From NCBI RefSeq assembly GCF_006345815.1, contig NZ_VCIG01000003.1:62001-126000 (forward strand): 64,000 bases of DNA. Direction: 5' to 3'. Under the pieces are notes generated by a model that was not told where the DNA came from, did not search any database, and was given only the letters and a program-made list of their open reading frames with translations. Of the stretch, positions 7,965 through 17,330 are shown piece by piece. The position numbers were made by a program, and so were the translations under genes. Numbering within the stretch: the first letter of the stretch is position 1; each line of letters starts with the position of its first letter. Origin of the DNA: Ochrobactrum sp. CGA5 (GTDB lineage: Bacteria > Pseudomonadota > Alphaproteobacteria > Rhizobiales > Rhizobiaceae).

Positions 7965-9017
7965 ATGCCCATGAAGAACAAACTTCTTCTCGCTGCCGTT
8001 CTGACATTCGCGCTGCCTACCTTGCCTGCTATGGCAGCGGGCGAGTCCGTGCACGTTCAGAAGAACAGCGCGCAGGGCGTTCACAAGGACAAGAAAGCCG
8101 ACAAGTCGGCCAAGCCGGTCATGCTGCCGCAACCGGCAACCACGGAACCGATGCCACACATCGATCCGAGCCGCTTCGGCGACAAACCGGCAGACGAAGC
8201 TTTCGGAGCCTTTCAACGCGGCCTCTATCTGACCGCTTTCAATCTGGCCAAACCGCAGGCCGAAAAGGGCGACCCGGCATCGCAGACGCTCATCGCAGAG
8301 ATTTATGCCCGGGGTCTCGGTATCCCCGCCAATCAGAAACTGGCAGCGAAATGGTATGAGAAAGCGGCCAACAACGGCGTTGTCGAGGCGCAATTCCGCT
8401 ATGCAGCCCTTCTGTTACAGGGCGCCTACGTCAAGAAAGACCCCGCCAGGGCAGAGGAGCTGATGAAAAAGGCCGCCGAAGGCGGCAATGCCATGGCCCA
8501 GTTCAATTACGCCCAGATGCTTATGGTAAATACACCGGGCAAGCCGGGCATCGACCTCGCTTTTCCGTGGTTCCAGAGGGCTGCCGAGGCCAAGCTGGCC
8601 GACGGACAATATGCAGTCAGCCAGATTTATGCCAACGGTACGCCGACCATTCCGCGTGACGACAAGAAGGCACGGGTCTATCTGCTGCTTGCAGCCGCGC
8701 AAGGTTACGATACGGCGCAGTTCGATCTGGGACGGTGGCTTATCGAAGGTCGCGGCGGTGATCGCAACTATGAACAGGGCTTCGGCTGGATGCAGCTTGC
8801 CGCCCAACGCGGCACGGTCATGGCGCAAGCTTGGCTGGCCCGCCTTTATCGCGACGGCATCGGTACAGAGGGTGATCTGGTCAAGGCGGCGGCTTGGTAT
8901 ATTGTCGCCCAGCGTGCCGGTTTCCGCGCCCCTGACCTCAACGATATGATGGACGGTCTTGCGGACGACCAGATAAAGCAAGCATTTGAAACGGCCAATA
9001 GTCTGCGCGTTCGCTGA
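7965..9017 (+). CDS. secreted Sel1/TPR-repeat protein
   Basis: The product starts MPMKNKLLLAAV and has a signal peptide ending near PAMAAG. A Lys/Pro-rich linker follows, and then Sel1-like repeats of about 36 residues (for example ASQTLIAEIYARGLGIP, AMAQFNYAQMLM and VMAQAWLARLYRDGIGT). Sel1 repeats form alpha solenoids for protein contacts, often in the periplasm; the partner is unknown. The frame is open upstream inside the thiE-like gene, but the ATG at 7965 in front of the signal peptide is the sensible start. Confidence 0.85.
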   Translation: MPMKNKLLLAAVLTFALPTLPAMAAGESVHVQKNSAQGVHKDKKADKSAKPVMLPQPATTEPMPHIDPSRFGDKPADEAFGAFQRGLYLTAFNLAKPQAEKGDPASQTLIAEIYARGLGIPANQKLAAKWYEKAANNGVVEAQFRYAALLLQGAYVKKDPARAEELMKKAAEGGNAMAQFNYAQMLMVNTPGKPGIDLAFPWFQRAAEAKLADGQYAVSQIYANGTPTIPRDDKKARVYLLLAAAQGYDTAQFDLGRWLIEGRGGDRNYEQGFGWMQLAAQRGTVMAQAWLARLYRDGIGTEGDLVKAAAWYIVAQRAGFRAPDLNDMMDGLADDQIKQAFETANSLRVR

Positions 9018-9222
9018 TTTTTGGACGAATTTTCTGACTGGATCGGCTCTCTTTTCGTGCTCAGGCTTGCGCGACGCGCCGTTTTATGGTCTTGGAAACC
9101 CGATTATCGCGGTTCGAGTATAAGGCAGGTGCGCAATCTCCGGAACAAAGCCGGACGGTTGCCTTTTCGTCGTCATGCACCGAACCGCACATGGTTTCAC
9201 ATTTTCATTCCGGATCAAGCTC

Positions 9223-9783
9223 ATGAAGATCAATGGTAACGAAATCCGCCCCGGCAATGTCATCGAACATGATGGCGGCCTCTGGGTTGCGGTCAAGACC
9301 AACGCCGTCAAGCCTGGCAAGGGCGGCGCTTATAATCAGGTCGAACTGAAGAACCTCATCAACGGCACCAAGCTCAACGAACGTTTCCGCGCTGCCGAAA
9401 CCGTCGAGCGCGTTCGTCTGGAACAGAAGGACTTCTCGTTCCTCTACGAACAGGGTGAAGCCTTGATCTTTATGGACACCGAATCCTACGAACAGCTTGA
9501 GTTGGCCAAGGATTTCGTCGGCGACCGCGCTGCTTTCCTACAGGACGGCATGATGGTCACCGTCGAACTTTACGAGGAAAAGCCGATCGGCATCCGCCTG
9601 CCGGATCAGGTCACGCTTGCCATCACCGAAGCTGATCCGGTCGTCAAAGGGCAGACCGCTGCATCGTCCTACAAGCCGGCTGTGCTTGAAAACGGTATCC
9701 GCATTCTCGTACCACCGTTCATTGCATCCGGTGAACGTGTGATCGTTGATACCAACGAACTGACCTACGTCAGCCGCGCTTAA
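9223..9783 (+). CDS. efp: elongation factor P
   Basis: A 186 aa protein beginning [19 protein letters not shown], with the KOW-like N-terminal domain and two OB domains. The modifiable Lys lies in the loop KPGKGGAYN, and the C-terminal segment includes the ATGE-like region ([18 protein letters not shown]). EF-P rescues ribosomes stalled at polyproline. An in-frame ATG 48 bases upstream gives residues unlike the family, so 9223 is used. It stands alone between the Sel1 gene and suhB. Confidence 0.98.
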   Translation: MKINGNEIRPGNVIEHDGGLWVAVKTNAVKPGKGGAYNQVELKNLINGTKLNERFRAAETVERVRLEQKDFSFLYEQGEALIFMDTESYEQLELAKDFVGDRAAFLQDGMMVTVELYEEKPIGIRLPDQVTLAITEADPVVKGQTAASSYKPAVLENGIRILVPPFIASGERVIVDTNELTYVSRA

Positions 9784-9986
9784 TACGAAAAGATATCTGC
9801 GGCGCCCCGTATCGGGCGCTGCGCAATCCATGTCGCAAAGATTGCGACCGTTCTTTCTCAGATCGCTCAATTCTCCGACTGTCCGCCAAACGTGTTCTGG
9901 CTGGATATTCGACCTTCTGTTTATGATTAACTGCATGATCCCCTTCAAGATCCACGCTTCGGGGTCATGCTTACAAGGACAATGAA

Positions 9987-10778
9987 ATGGCCCGCTCAGC
10001 CCTTCTCAACGTTATGGTACAGGCCGCAATGAAGGCCGGCCGCAGCCTCGCCCGCGATTTTGGCGAAGTCCAGAATCTTCAGGTTTCCCTCAAAGGCCCC
10101 GGCGACTATGTCAGCCAGGCAGATCGCCGGGCCGAAAAGGTCGTCTACACGGAATTGAGCCGCGCCCGCCCGGATTACGGCTTCCTGATGGAAGAATCCG
10201 GTGAGATTGAATCCAAGGACGGACAGCACCGCTGGCTGGTCGATCCTCTCGACGGCACCACCAATTTCCTGCACGGCATTCCGGTCTTCGCGGTCTCCAT
10301 CGCTCTGGAGCGGCAAGGACAGATCGTTGCCGGCGTTATCTACAATCCGGCCATGGATGAGCTCTACACCGCAGAACGCGGCGGTGGCGCATTCCTCAAT
10401 GACCGTCGCCTGCGCGTCGCTTCGCGCAACAAGCTGGTCGATTCTGTCATCGGCACCGGTATCCCCCATCTGGGTCGCGGCCATCACGGCCATTATCTGG
10501 TTGAACTGCGCAATGTCATGGCCGAAACCGCAGGCATTCGCCGCATGGGTGCCGTTGCGCTCGATCTCGCTTATGTTGCAGGCGGTCGTCTGGATGGTTT
10601 CTGGGAAGACGGCATGCATCCCTGGGATCTCGGCGCAGGGATGCTGATGATCCGCGAAGCCGGCGGTTTTGTTTCGGACAAGAATGGCGGGCAGGATATT
10701 TTCGGGACGAAAACTATCGTTGCAGGCAATGAAATTATCCAGAAGGCTTTGCTGAAGACGATCAATAAGCCAATCTGA
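9987..10778 (+). CDS. suhB: inositol-1-monophosphatase family protein SuhB
   Basis: A 263 aa Mg-dependent phosphatase. The metal-binding motifs are visible: MEESGE, WLVDPLDGTTNFLHG and HPWDLGAGMLMIREAGG. It hydrolyses inositol phosphates; in some bacteria SuhB also takes part in rRNA antitermination. It starts at ATG 9987 after an ACAAGGAC leader and is followed by a strong terminator. It lies downstream of efp with a 203-base gap. Confidence 0.96.
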   Translation: MARSALLNVMVQAAMKAGRSLARDFGEVQNLQVSLKGPGDYVSQADRRAEKVVYTELSRARPDYGFLMEESGEIESKDGQHRWLVDPLDGTTNFLHGIPVFAVSIALERQGQIVAGVIYNPAMDELYTAERGGGAFLNDRRLRVASRNKLVDSVIGTGIPHLGRGHHGHYLVELRNVMAETAGIRRMGAVALDLAYVAGGRLDGFWEDGMHPWDLGAGMLMIREAGGFVSDKNGGQDIFGTKTIVAGNEIIQKALLKTINKPI

Positions 10779-10806
10779 TCGCTCTCCTGCATTCTTGACT
10801 TTTCAT

Positions 10807-10845
10807 TTCAGCGCGTCACAAGAATGCGACGCGCTGAAGCATTTT
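10807..10845 (+). terminator. intrinsic terminator after suhB
   Basis: A perfect 11-bp stem TTCAGCGCGTC/GACGCGCTGAA (10807-10817/10828-10838) is followed by GCATTTTTA, 28 bases after the suhB stop. Confidence 0.9.
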
Positions 10846-10934
10846 TACCTTCATTTTTTCGTATCCAGACGATTCCGCTTCACGAATTAATGAAGTAGGC
10901 TCCTGTTCAAACACGCGACCATGGAGCGCAACGC

Positions 10935-11984
10935 ATGAGCGATTTGAGAGTTTCCCGGGACCGTCTGGACGAGGGACGTGACTATGACCCCTACCGCCTG
11001 TCGAGCCCGCGCATTGTCATTCTCACCATGGCGATCTTTCTTATCATTGTAGCGTTTCTGGCCGCGATCCTGATGCGGCAGATTCATACGTTCTTCGTCA
11101 CCAATCCCGGCCTTAACGGGCTCATTCTCGGTGTCCTGCTGGTTGGCATCCTGCTGGCTTTTGGACAGGTACTGCGTCTGCTCCCCGAAATCCGCTGGGT
11201 AAACTCATTTCGCGATGGCGAGCGCGAAGGCGCCACACGCCCACCGGTTCTGCTCGCACCCATGCGCGCCCTGATCGGCCGCCGCCAGTCGATGGCGCTT
11301 TCCACGGCCTCCATGCGCTCGATCCTCGATTCCATCGCGACACGTCTTGATGAAAGCCGGGATATATCGCGCTATCTGATCGGCCTTCTGGTTTTTCTCG
11401 GCCTTCTCGGCACCTTCTGGGGCCTCTTGGAAACGGTTGGCTCCATCGGGCGCACTATTCAGACACTGGATCCAAATTCCGGCAGCACCGGCGACGTTCT
11501 CGATGCATTGAAAGCGGGCTTGCAGGCACCGCTTTCCGGCATGGGCACGGCATTCTCATCTTCGCTGTTCGGCCTTTCCGGCTCGCTCATTCTCGGTTTT
11601 CTCGACCTTCAGGCGGGGCGCGCGCAAAATCGCTTCTATACGGAACTGGAAAACTGGCTTTCCTCCGTAACCGATCTTGGTTCCGATATCGGCGCCGACC
11701 AGAATGGAGGCACCGAAGAAATCCGCGTTCTGGCTGACCGGTTGCAAAACCTGCACGGTAGCGATGCTTCCACGCAGCGCACCACGGCAGCGCTGGCCAA
11801 TCTTGCCGAAGGTATACAAGGCCTCGTCAAGAACATGCGCAGCGAACAGCAGATCATGCGTGATTGGGTGGAAAAGCAGGCCGACGAACAAAAGGCTATC
11901 CGCCAGACTCTCGACCGTCTTGCCAAAGCCATCGGTGAGCGCACGCACGACCGCAGATCCGATCGCACGGACAAGGCGGAGTAA
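10935..11984 (+). CDS. MotA/TolQ/ExbB-type proton channel protein, role unknown
   Basis: This 349 aa protein has an Arg/Asp-rich N-terminus and four predicted membrane segments near residues 28-48, 60-82, 150-170 and 205-225. The last two, with LLGTFWGLLETVGSI and LSGMGTAFSSSLFGLSGSL, look like the MotA/ExbB channel pair. A C-terminal cytoplasmic part may form coiled coil. It is followed 6 bases later by a MotB/OmpA-like gene, so the two probably form one envelope motor-like complex. No flagellar or tol gene is adjacent. The biological role is not known to me. Confidence 0.85.
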   Translation: MSDLRVSRDRLDEGRDYDPYRLSSPRIVILTMAIFLIIVAFLAAILMRQIHTFFVTNPGLNGLILGVLLVGILLAFGQVLRLLPEIRWVNSFRDGEREGATRPPVLLAPMRALIGRRQSMALSTASMRSILDSIATRLDESRDISRYLIGLLVFLGLLGTFWGLLETVGSIGRTIQTLDPNSGSTGDVLDALKAGLQAPLSGMGTAFSSSLFGLSGSLILGFLDLQAGRAQNRFYTELENWLSSVTDLGSDIGADQNGGTEEIRVLADRLQNLHGSDASTQRTTAALANLAEGIQGLVKNMRSEQQIMRDWVEKQADEQKAIRQTLDRLAKAIGERTHDRRSDRTDKAE

Positions 11985-11990
11985 GCCGCC

Positions 11991-13022
11991 ATGTCTCTTG
12001 CCCGAAACCGCCGCTCCCAAAGACATGTCGATTACTGGCCCGGCTTCGTCGATGCCCTGACGACGCTGCTGCTCGCAATCATGTTCCTGCTCACCGTCTT
12101 CGTGCTGGCGCAATTCCTGCTCAGCCGCGAGGTCAACAACAAAGACAGCGTGCTCGCACGCCTCAACAGCCAGATACAGGAATTGACGCAGCTTCTGTCC
12201 CTTGAGCGCAGCAATTCGCAGGACATGCAGGACACCATCGCCAATCTGCAAGCTTCGCTGTCCAGCGCGGAAAGCGAACGTTCGCGCCTGCAAAGCCTTT
12301 TGAACGAGGGCAGTGGTGCGGGTGCCGCCGCCGAAAAGCGCGCCGGGGAACTATCCGAAAGTCTTGACGCCGAAAAGCAGGTCAGCGCCCGCGCGCTCAG
12401 TCAGGTGGAACTGCTGAACCAGCAGATTTCAGCGCTTCGCCGCCAGATCGCCGCACTTGAAGACGCGCTCAATGCTTCCGAAAGCCGCGACCGTGAATCG
12501 AACGCCAAGATTGCCGATCTTGGCCGCCGCCTGAATGTCGCGCTGGCGCAGCGTGTGCAGGAGCTGAATCGCTATCGTTCCGACTTTTTCGGGCGTCTGC
12601 GCGAAATCCTGTCGGATAAGGAGAATATCCGTATTGTCGGTGACCGCTTCGTCTTCCAGTCGGAAGTTCTCTTCCCGACAGGGTCGGCGGATATCAATCC
12701 AGCAGGTCAAGAGGAGATGAAGAAGCTCGCCAACGCGGTGATCCAGCTTAATCAGGAAATCCCAGGCGACATCAACTGGGTACTGCGCGTCGACGGCCAC
12801 ACGGACAATGTGCCGCTGGCTGGGACGGGGCGCTTTCGCGACAATTGGGAGCTTTCGTCAGCTCGTGCGACCGCAGTGGTCAAGTTCCTTATCGCAAATG
12901 GCGTCCCAGCCAACCGGTTGGTTGCGGCAGGCTTCGGGGAGTATCAGCCGCTTGATGCCGCCGACACCGCCGATGCCCGCGCCAAGAACCGGCGTATCGA
13001 GCTGAAGCTAACCGAGAGATAG
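11991..13022 (+). CDS. MotB/OmpA-like peptidoglycan-anchored protein with long coiled coil
   Basis: The N-terminus has one membrane helix beginning YWPGFVDALTTLLLAI, whose Asp sits where MotB and TolR carry the proton-binding Asp. Residues about 45-190 are heptad-rich coiled coil. Residues about 215-343 are an OmpA-like peptidoglycan-binding domain with VDGHTDNVPL, LSSARATAVV and AKNRRIELKL. Together with the preceding channel gene this predicts a stator-like complex fixed to the wall. The stop TAG coincides with the first bases of a dispersed repeat. Confidence 0.87.
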   Translation: MSLARNRRSQRHVDYWPGFVDALTTLLLAIMFLLTVFVLAQFLLSREVNNKDSVLARLNSQIQELTQLLSLERSNSQDMQDTIANLQASLSSAESERSRLQSLLNEGSGAGAAAEKRAGELSESLDAEKQVSARALSQVELLNQQISALRRQIAALEDALNASESRDRESNAKIADLGRRLNVALAQRVQELNRYRSDFFGRLREILSDKENIRIVGDRFVFQSEVLFPTGSADINPAGQEEMKKLANAVIQLNQEIPGDINWVLRVDGHTDNVPLAGTGRFRDNWELSSARATAVVKFLIANGVPANRLVAAGFGEYQPLDAADTADARAKNRRIELKLTER

Positions 13023-13112
13023 AGCATCTCCAGCAAAAGTGTGAAGCGGCTTTGCATAGGATAATGCGATAAAACAAATAGTTAGAGCGGTTCCGACGTC
13101 TCTGTTAAATAG
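13020..13112 (+). repeat. dispersed palindromic repeat at the end of the OmpA-like gene
   Basis: It begins TAGAGCATCTCCAGCAAAAG, where TAG is the gene's stop codon, continues with GAAGCGGCTTTGCATAGGAT, and ends near TAGAGCGGTTCCGACGTC. It is related to copies at 28157, 42256, 42598-42684, 50368 and 59619-59672. Confidence 0.8.
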
Positions 13113-13126
13113 GACCCGCCCCAACA

Positions 13127-14953
13127 TTACCTCCCGGCGAAAGCTCCAGCGCCAGCCTCGAATTGCAACTTGGCGAGACGGGCATAGATGCCGCCCCTTT
13201 CGACAAGGCTTTGGTGTGTACCTTCCTCGACAATATGGCCATGGTCGAGCACGAGTATACGGTCGGCCTTGAGCACGGTCGCAAGCCGGTGCGCGACAAC
13301 AAGCGTCGTGCGATCAGCCATCAGGCTGTCCAGAGCCTTTTGAACGAGCATTTCGCTTTCGGCATCCAGCGCCGATGTAGCTTCATCCAGCAGCAGGATG
13401 GGGGCGGCGCGTAGGATTGCCCTCGCAATGGCGATGCGCTGGCGCTGACCGCCTGAAAGCGTCACACCGCGTTCGCCCACTTCCGTATCATAGCCGTTGT
13501 CGAGCGCCATGATGAAGTCATGCGCGAGGGCGGCTTTCGCCGCTGCCACGATCTCCTCGTCGCTGGCTCCCGGTCTACCGAAGGCAATGTTTTCGCGCAC
13601 GCTGGTAGCAAAAATCGCCACATCCTGTGGCACCGTTGATATGCGTGCGCGGACGGCCTGCGGGTCGGCATCGGGTAGCGCCACGCCATCGATCAGGATC
13701 TTGCCCGCCTGCGGATCGTAATAACGCATCACCAGCGAGAAGATCGTGCTTTTACCGGCACCAGATGGGCCGACAATCGCAACCGTCTCCCCCGGCTTTA
13801 CAGTGAAGCTGACACCGTTGAGCGACGGCGCGTCCGGTCGTGTCGGATAGGAGAAATGCACGGAATCGAACACGATTTCGCCGCGCGGCGGCACCGGCAT
13901 GGCAACAGGTTTCAAAGGTGCGGCAATACCCGGCTGTTCGTCCAGAATTTCGACAAGTCGCTCTGTAGCCCCGGCCGCCTGTGCCAGTTCCCCACCGACT
14001 TCCGACAAGGCGCCGAAGGAACTGCCTGCAAACACCGCATAAAGTACAAACTGGCCAAGCGTACCAGCAGACATTGTTCCCGCCAGCACATCACGCGAAC
14101 CGAACCAGAGCACAGCGACAATGCTGGAGAAGATCAGGAAAATAGCGAAAGCCGTCAGAATTGCACGCGCCTGAATGGAGGATCGGGCCGCCTGAAAGGC
14201 CTTTTCAACCGCACTGCCAAAACGCCCGATCACCATGTTTTCATTGGTGAATGCCTGAAGCGTACGCATCGCACCAATCTGTTCGCTCGCATAGGCATTG
14301 GCGCGGGCAAGCATATCCTGCGTCATACGGGAGCGACGACGCACCGAGCGTCCGAAGGCGATCAACGGCACAACGATGATCGGGATAGCAGCAATGACCA
14401 GAGCGGAAAGTTTCGGGCTCGTGACAACCATCATCGCCAGTGCCCCGACACCCAGAATCATGTTGCGCAGCGCGACGGAGGCCGTTGCGCCCACCACAGA
14501 CTTGATCTGCGTCGTATCGGACGACAGGCGCGAAACGATTTCGCCGGACTGCGACCGGTCGAAGAATTCCGGCGAAAGCGCGGTGACATGTGAAAAGACC
14601 GCGTTGCGTAAATCCGCCACGACCCGCTCGCCAAGCGAGATCACGAAGAAGTAGCGCAGGCCCGACGCCAGCGCGAGAATGAGCGCCAGCAACACGAGCA
14701 TGCCGAAGTAGTTATTGACAAAGATCGCATTCGATCCGGTAAAGCCATGGTCGATCATACGTCGCAGCGCGACGGGCACAGCAAGAGTCGTTACGGCAGC
14801 CAGTACCAGCGAAAAGAGCGCGCCTGCCACCAGAACCTTATAAGGCGCCAGAAACGGCACCATTCTCTTCAGCGGCTTCAACGAGCGGCGTTTGCGACTT
14901 TCTTCTGCAGTCAATTCGTGATTCATATCAATTTCAGTATCCCGGTCGGCCAT
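13127..14953 (-). CDS. MsbA-like ABC exporter (fused permease-ATPase)
   Basis: This 608 aa half-transporter has six membrane helices in residues about 35-330 and a C-terminal ATPase with Walker A GPSGAGKS, signature LSGGQRQRIAIARAIL, Walker B ILLLDEATSALD and an H-loop in VVAHRLAT. It belongs to the type-IV exporter group close to MsbA; the substrate could be lipid, glycolipid or drug and cannot be told from sequence. An internal ATG at 14926 is an alternative start. It is convergent with the OmpA-like gene, with a repeat between them. Confidence 0.9.
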   Translation of the reverse strand: MADRDTEIDMNHELTAEESRKRRSLKPLKRMVPFLAPYKVLVAGALFSLVLAAVTTLAVPVALRRMIDHGFTGSNAIFVNNYFGMLVLLALILALASGLRYFFVISLGERVVADLRNAVFSHVTALSPEFFDRSQSGEIVSRLSSDTTQIKSVVGATASVALRNMILGVGALAMMVVTSPKLSALVIAAIPIIVVPLIAFGRSVRRRSRMTQDMLARANAYASEQIGAMRTLQAFTNENMVIGRFGSAVEKAFQAARSSIQARAILTAFAIFLIFSSIVAVLWFGSRDVLAGTMSAGTLGQFVLYAVFAGSSFGALSEVGGELAQAAGATERLVEILDEQPGIAAPLKPVAMPVPPRGEIVFDSVHFSYPTRPDAPSLNGVSFTVKPGETVAIVGPSGAGKSTIFSLVMRYYDPQAGKILIDGVALPDADPQAVRARISTVPQDVAIFATSVRENIAFGRPGASDEEIVAAAKAALAHDFIMALDNGYDTEVGERGVTLSGGQRQRIAIARAILRAAPILLLDEATSALDAESEMLVQKALDSLMADRTTLVVAHRLATVLKADRILVLDHGHIVEEGTHQSLVERGGIYARLAKLQFEAGAGAFAGR

Positions 14954-15124
14954 TCTTGTGTTTGCGCCCTTGTTATTGCCGTGCGCCTGATGTATAGGCT
15001 CGCCAACCCTTTTGGAAGCCGTTGCCTATAGGTAATGGGTCTTCATATCTGCCATTGGGCGAAAGTGCCGCAGTTTTGATAATCAAGGCCGCGCTTTTCA
15101 CCCCAGACTTTCAGGATTGAGAAG

Positions 15125-15346
15125 ATGAAAGCCAATATCCATCCCGACTACCACACCATCAAGGTCGTGATGACCGATGGCACCGAATACATGACCCGCT
15201 CGACCTGGGGTAAGGAAGGCGATACGATGAACCTCGATATCGACCCGACCACCCATCCAGCTTGGACGGGCGGCTCGCAGACCCTGCTCGATCGCGGCGG
15301 TCGCGTTACGAAGTTCAAGAACCGTTTCGGCAATCTCGGCATCTAA
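15125..15346 (+). CDS. rpmE: 50S ribosomal protein L31
   Basis: A 73 aa protein starting [19 protein letters not shown] with the L31 core (HPAWTGG) and the end [11 protein letters not shown]. The cysteines of the zinc-binding L31 form are absent, so this is the Cys-free type. An AGATTGAGAAG leader precedes the ATG. A strong terminator follows. Confidence 0.97.
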
Positions 15347-15366
15347 TCCGATCTTGCACCTGATTG

Positions 15367-15395
15367 AAAAACCCCGCCTCGGCGGGGTTTTTTAT
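15367..15395 (+). terminator. intrinsic terminator of rpmE
   Basis: AAAACCCCGCC/GGCGGGGTTTT with a 2-base loop runs into TTTTTTATT, 21 bases after the rpmE stop. Confidence 0.95.
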
Positions 15396-15421
15396 TGCCG
15401 CGGTTTGCCATTCATCAGGGC

Positions 15422-15449
15422 ATAAAAAAATCCCGGACAAAGCCGGGAT
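15422..15449 (-). terminator. intrinsic terminator of yebC
   Basis: On the minus strand ATCCCGG/CCGGGAT (15430-15436/15443-15449) is followed by TTTTTTTATG, about 27 bases after the yebC stop. Confidence 0.9.
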
Positions 15450-15475
15450 TCTATAAATCAGCTCAGAGAGCCCTA

Positions 15476-16222
15476 TCAGGCACTCAGCTTTTCCATCACT
15501 TCGTCGCTGACTTCAAAGTTCGTATAGACGTTCTGCACGTCGTCATCGTCTTCGAGCACGTTGAGAAGCTTGAGAACCGAACGCGCCTTTTCCTCGTCCA
15601 GCTCGGTATTGGTCTGCGGCTTCCAGATGGTCTTGATCGATTCGGCTTCACCGAGAGCAGCCTCCAGAGCCTTCGACACTTCGCCGATATCTTCAAACGC
15701 ACAGATGATGACGTGCTCTTCCTCACCGGACTGCACATCGTCAGCGCCCGCTTCGATTGCGGCTTCCATGACCTTGTCGGCATCGCCGACGGAGGACTTG
15801 TAGACGATTTCGCCCACGCGGTCGAACATGAAGGAAACCGAGCCGGTTTCGCCCAGCGCACCACCCGACTTCGTAAAGGCCGCGCGTACATTCGATGCCG
15901 TACGGTTGCGATTATCCGTCAACGCTTCCACGATGACCGACACACCGCCGGGGCCGCGACCCTCGTAGCGCACTTCATCATAATTTTCGCCGTCATTGCC
16001 GGCAGCTTTCTTGATGGCGCGCTCAATATTGTCTTTCGGCATGGACTGCGCCTTGGCATTCTGGATCGCCAGACGCAAACGCGGGTTCATTGCCGGATCA
16101 GGCAGACCCTGCTTGGCAGCGACGGTAATTTCGCGTCCGAGCTTGGAAAACATTTTCGACCGCACCGCATCCTGACGGCCCTTGCGGTGCATGATATTCT
16201 TAAACTGTGAATGGCCGGCCAT
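15476..16222 (-). CDS. yebC: YebC/PmpR family protein (translation or transcription regulator)
   Basis: This 248 aa protein starts [19 protein letters not shown], the standard YebC N-terminus, and contains [20 protein letters not shown] and the [18 protein letters not shown] segment. YebC proteins were described as DNA-binding regulators and more recently linked to translation of difficult peptide motifs. It often lies beside ruvC; here it is about 11 kb from the ruv genes. It is transcribed alone, away from bioR. Confidence 0.97.
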   Translation of the reverse strand: MAGHSQFKNIMHRKGRQDAVRSKMFSKLGREITVAAKQGLPDPAMNPRLRLAIQNAKAQSMPKDNIERAIKKAAGNDGENYDEVRYEGRGPGGVSVIVEALTDNRNRTASNVRAAFTKSGGALGETGSVSFMFDRVGEIVYKSSVGDADKVMEAAIEAGADDVQSGEEEHVIICAFEDIGEVSKALEAALGEAESIKTIWKPQTNTELDEEKARSVLKLLNVLEDDDDVQNVYTNFEVSDEVMEKLSA

Positions 16223-16437
16223 GGCACCCCTGTTCTGTTTAAAATGCTGTGCACGGAGAAAGCGTCACGCATGAAACAGAGATCAAGCAGAGAAGGGCCA
16301 CAAGTTGGACCACAGTGCTTTCCGTGCAGAATGGCGGCGTTATAAGGAATTCAGGCCCATTCGTCCAGCAAAAGCGCCGCCACCCCTGATTCTCTGTCAA
16401 TAAAAGCAATAGTGCTCGACCTGTCGGGCAAAGCAGA

Positions 16438-16447
16438 TTATCTATAA
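16438..16447. promoter_or_regulatory. BioR box in front of bioR
   Basis: TTATCTATAA fits the BioR operator consensus TTATMKATAA. It ends 4 bases before the bioR start codon, which suggests autoregulation. Confidence 0.8.
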
Positions 16448-16451
16448 ATTC

Positions 16452-17132
16452 ATGATTCAGCCCGCCCGGAACACCCCCAGCGAAACCATCGCAGCCCGTA
16501 TCAGCCGCATTCTCGCCGACCGCATCATTGCGGGCGAGATAGAGCCTGGCACGAAACTGCGACAGGACCACATTGCGGAAGAATTCGAGACCAGCCACGT
16601 GCCGGTACGCGAAGCATTTCGGCGGCTGGAGGCGCAAGGGCTTGCTGTTTCCGAGCCCCGGCGTGGCGTCCGGGTCGCGTCGTTCGACATCCGTGAGATC
16701 AGGGAAGTGGCCGAAATGCGGGCCGCATTGGAGGTTCTGGCACTACGCCATGCTGCGCCCCACATCACCCAGGCAACCCTCGACGCCGCAGAGCAGGCCA
16801 CGCTGGAAGGCGACAAGTCACGCGATGTCAGAAGCTGGGAAGACGCCAACCGCCGCTTCCATCGGCTCATACTCGAACCGTGCAAGATGCCGCGCCTGCT
16901 GGCTGCCATCGATGATCTCCATGCTGCGAGTGCCCGATTCCTCTTCGCCACCTGGCGGTCGGAATGGGAGACCCGCACCGATCACGACCATCGCGCCATA
17001 CTGAGAGCGCTGCGCCAAAACGATGTCGATAGCGCGGTGACTATCCTCGCCCGGCATGTGCAATGGATCGGACACCGTCCGGTTACAACCGCATCGGGCA
17101 AAACGCGTGATTCGTTTGCAATTGTTGGCTGA
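16452..17132 (+). CDS. bioR: BioR, GntR-family biotin regulator
   Basis: A 226 aa protein with an N-terminal winged helix-turn-helix (RIIAGEIEPGTKLRQDHIAE and VPVREAFRRLEAQGL, typical of GntR) and a C-terminal FadR/FCD-type helical domain. Identification as BioR rests on two flanking BioR boxes (one overlapping its own leader, one before bioY) and on the neighbour bioY. BioR represses biotin synthesis and uptake genes in alphaproteobacteria. Confidence 0.9.
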   Translation: MIQPARNTPSETIAARISRILADRIIAGEIEPGTKLRQDHIAEEFETSHVPVREAFRRLEAQGLAVSEPRRGVRVASFDIREIREVAEMRAALEVLALRHAAPHITQATLDAAEQATLEGDKSRDVRSWEDANRRFHRLILEPCKMPRLLAAIDDLHAASARFLFATWRSEWETRTDHDHRAILRALRQNDVDSAVTILARHVQWIGHRPVTTASGKTRDSFAIVG

Positions 17133-17308
17133 CCAGACGTCCGCACAGACAAGCACCTTATCTTTGACGTCCCAATCTGATTACTCGCGCAGATTTCCCT
17201 GCGCTTGGGCTTTTGCGCGCAACTCCCTCAGCAACGCGCCGCGCTGTCTGCTCCGCCTCTTGCGTTTATCGTCAGGAGCTTTAATAAGATATAGATCGAA
17301 TCTTGATT

Positions 17309-17318
17309 TTATCTATAA
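17309..17318. promoter_or_regulatory. BioR box in front of bioY
   Basis: TTATCTATAA is identical to the bioR box and lies 12 bases before the bioY ATG, so repressor binding should block bioY expression. Confidence 0.85.
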
Positions 17319-17330
17319 TCTGAGGACGCC

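Noticed and set aside
10935-13022. Zorya defence system (ZorA/ZorB)
   Set aside because: The two stator-like proteins resemble ZorAB in class only; ZorA's long tail and any ZorC, ZorD or ZorE partner are absent and the neighbours are housekeeping genes.
17281-17296. A second BioR-like site before bioY (ATAAGATATAGAT)
   Set aside because: It does not fit TTATMKATAA closely enough.
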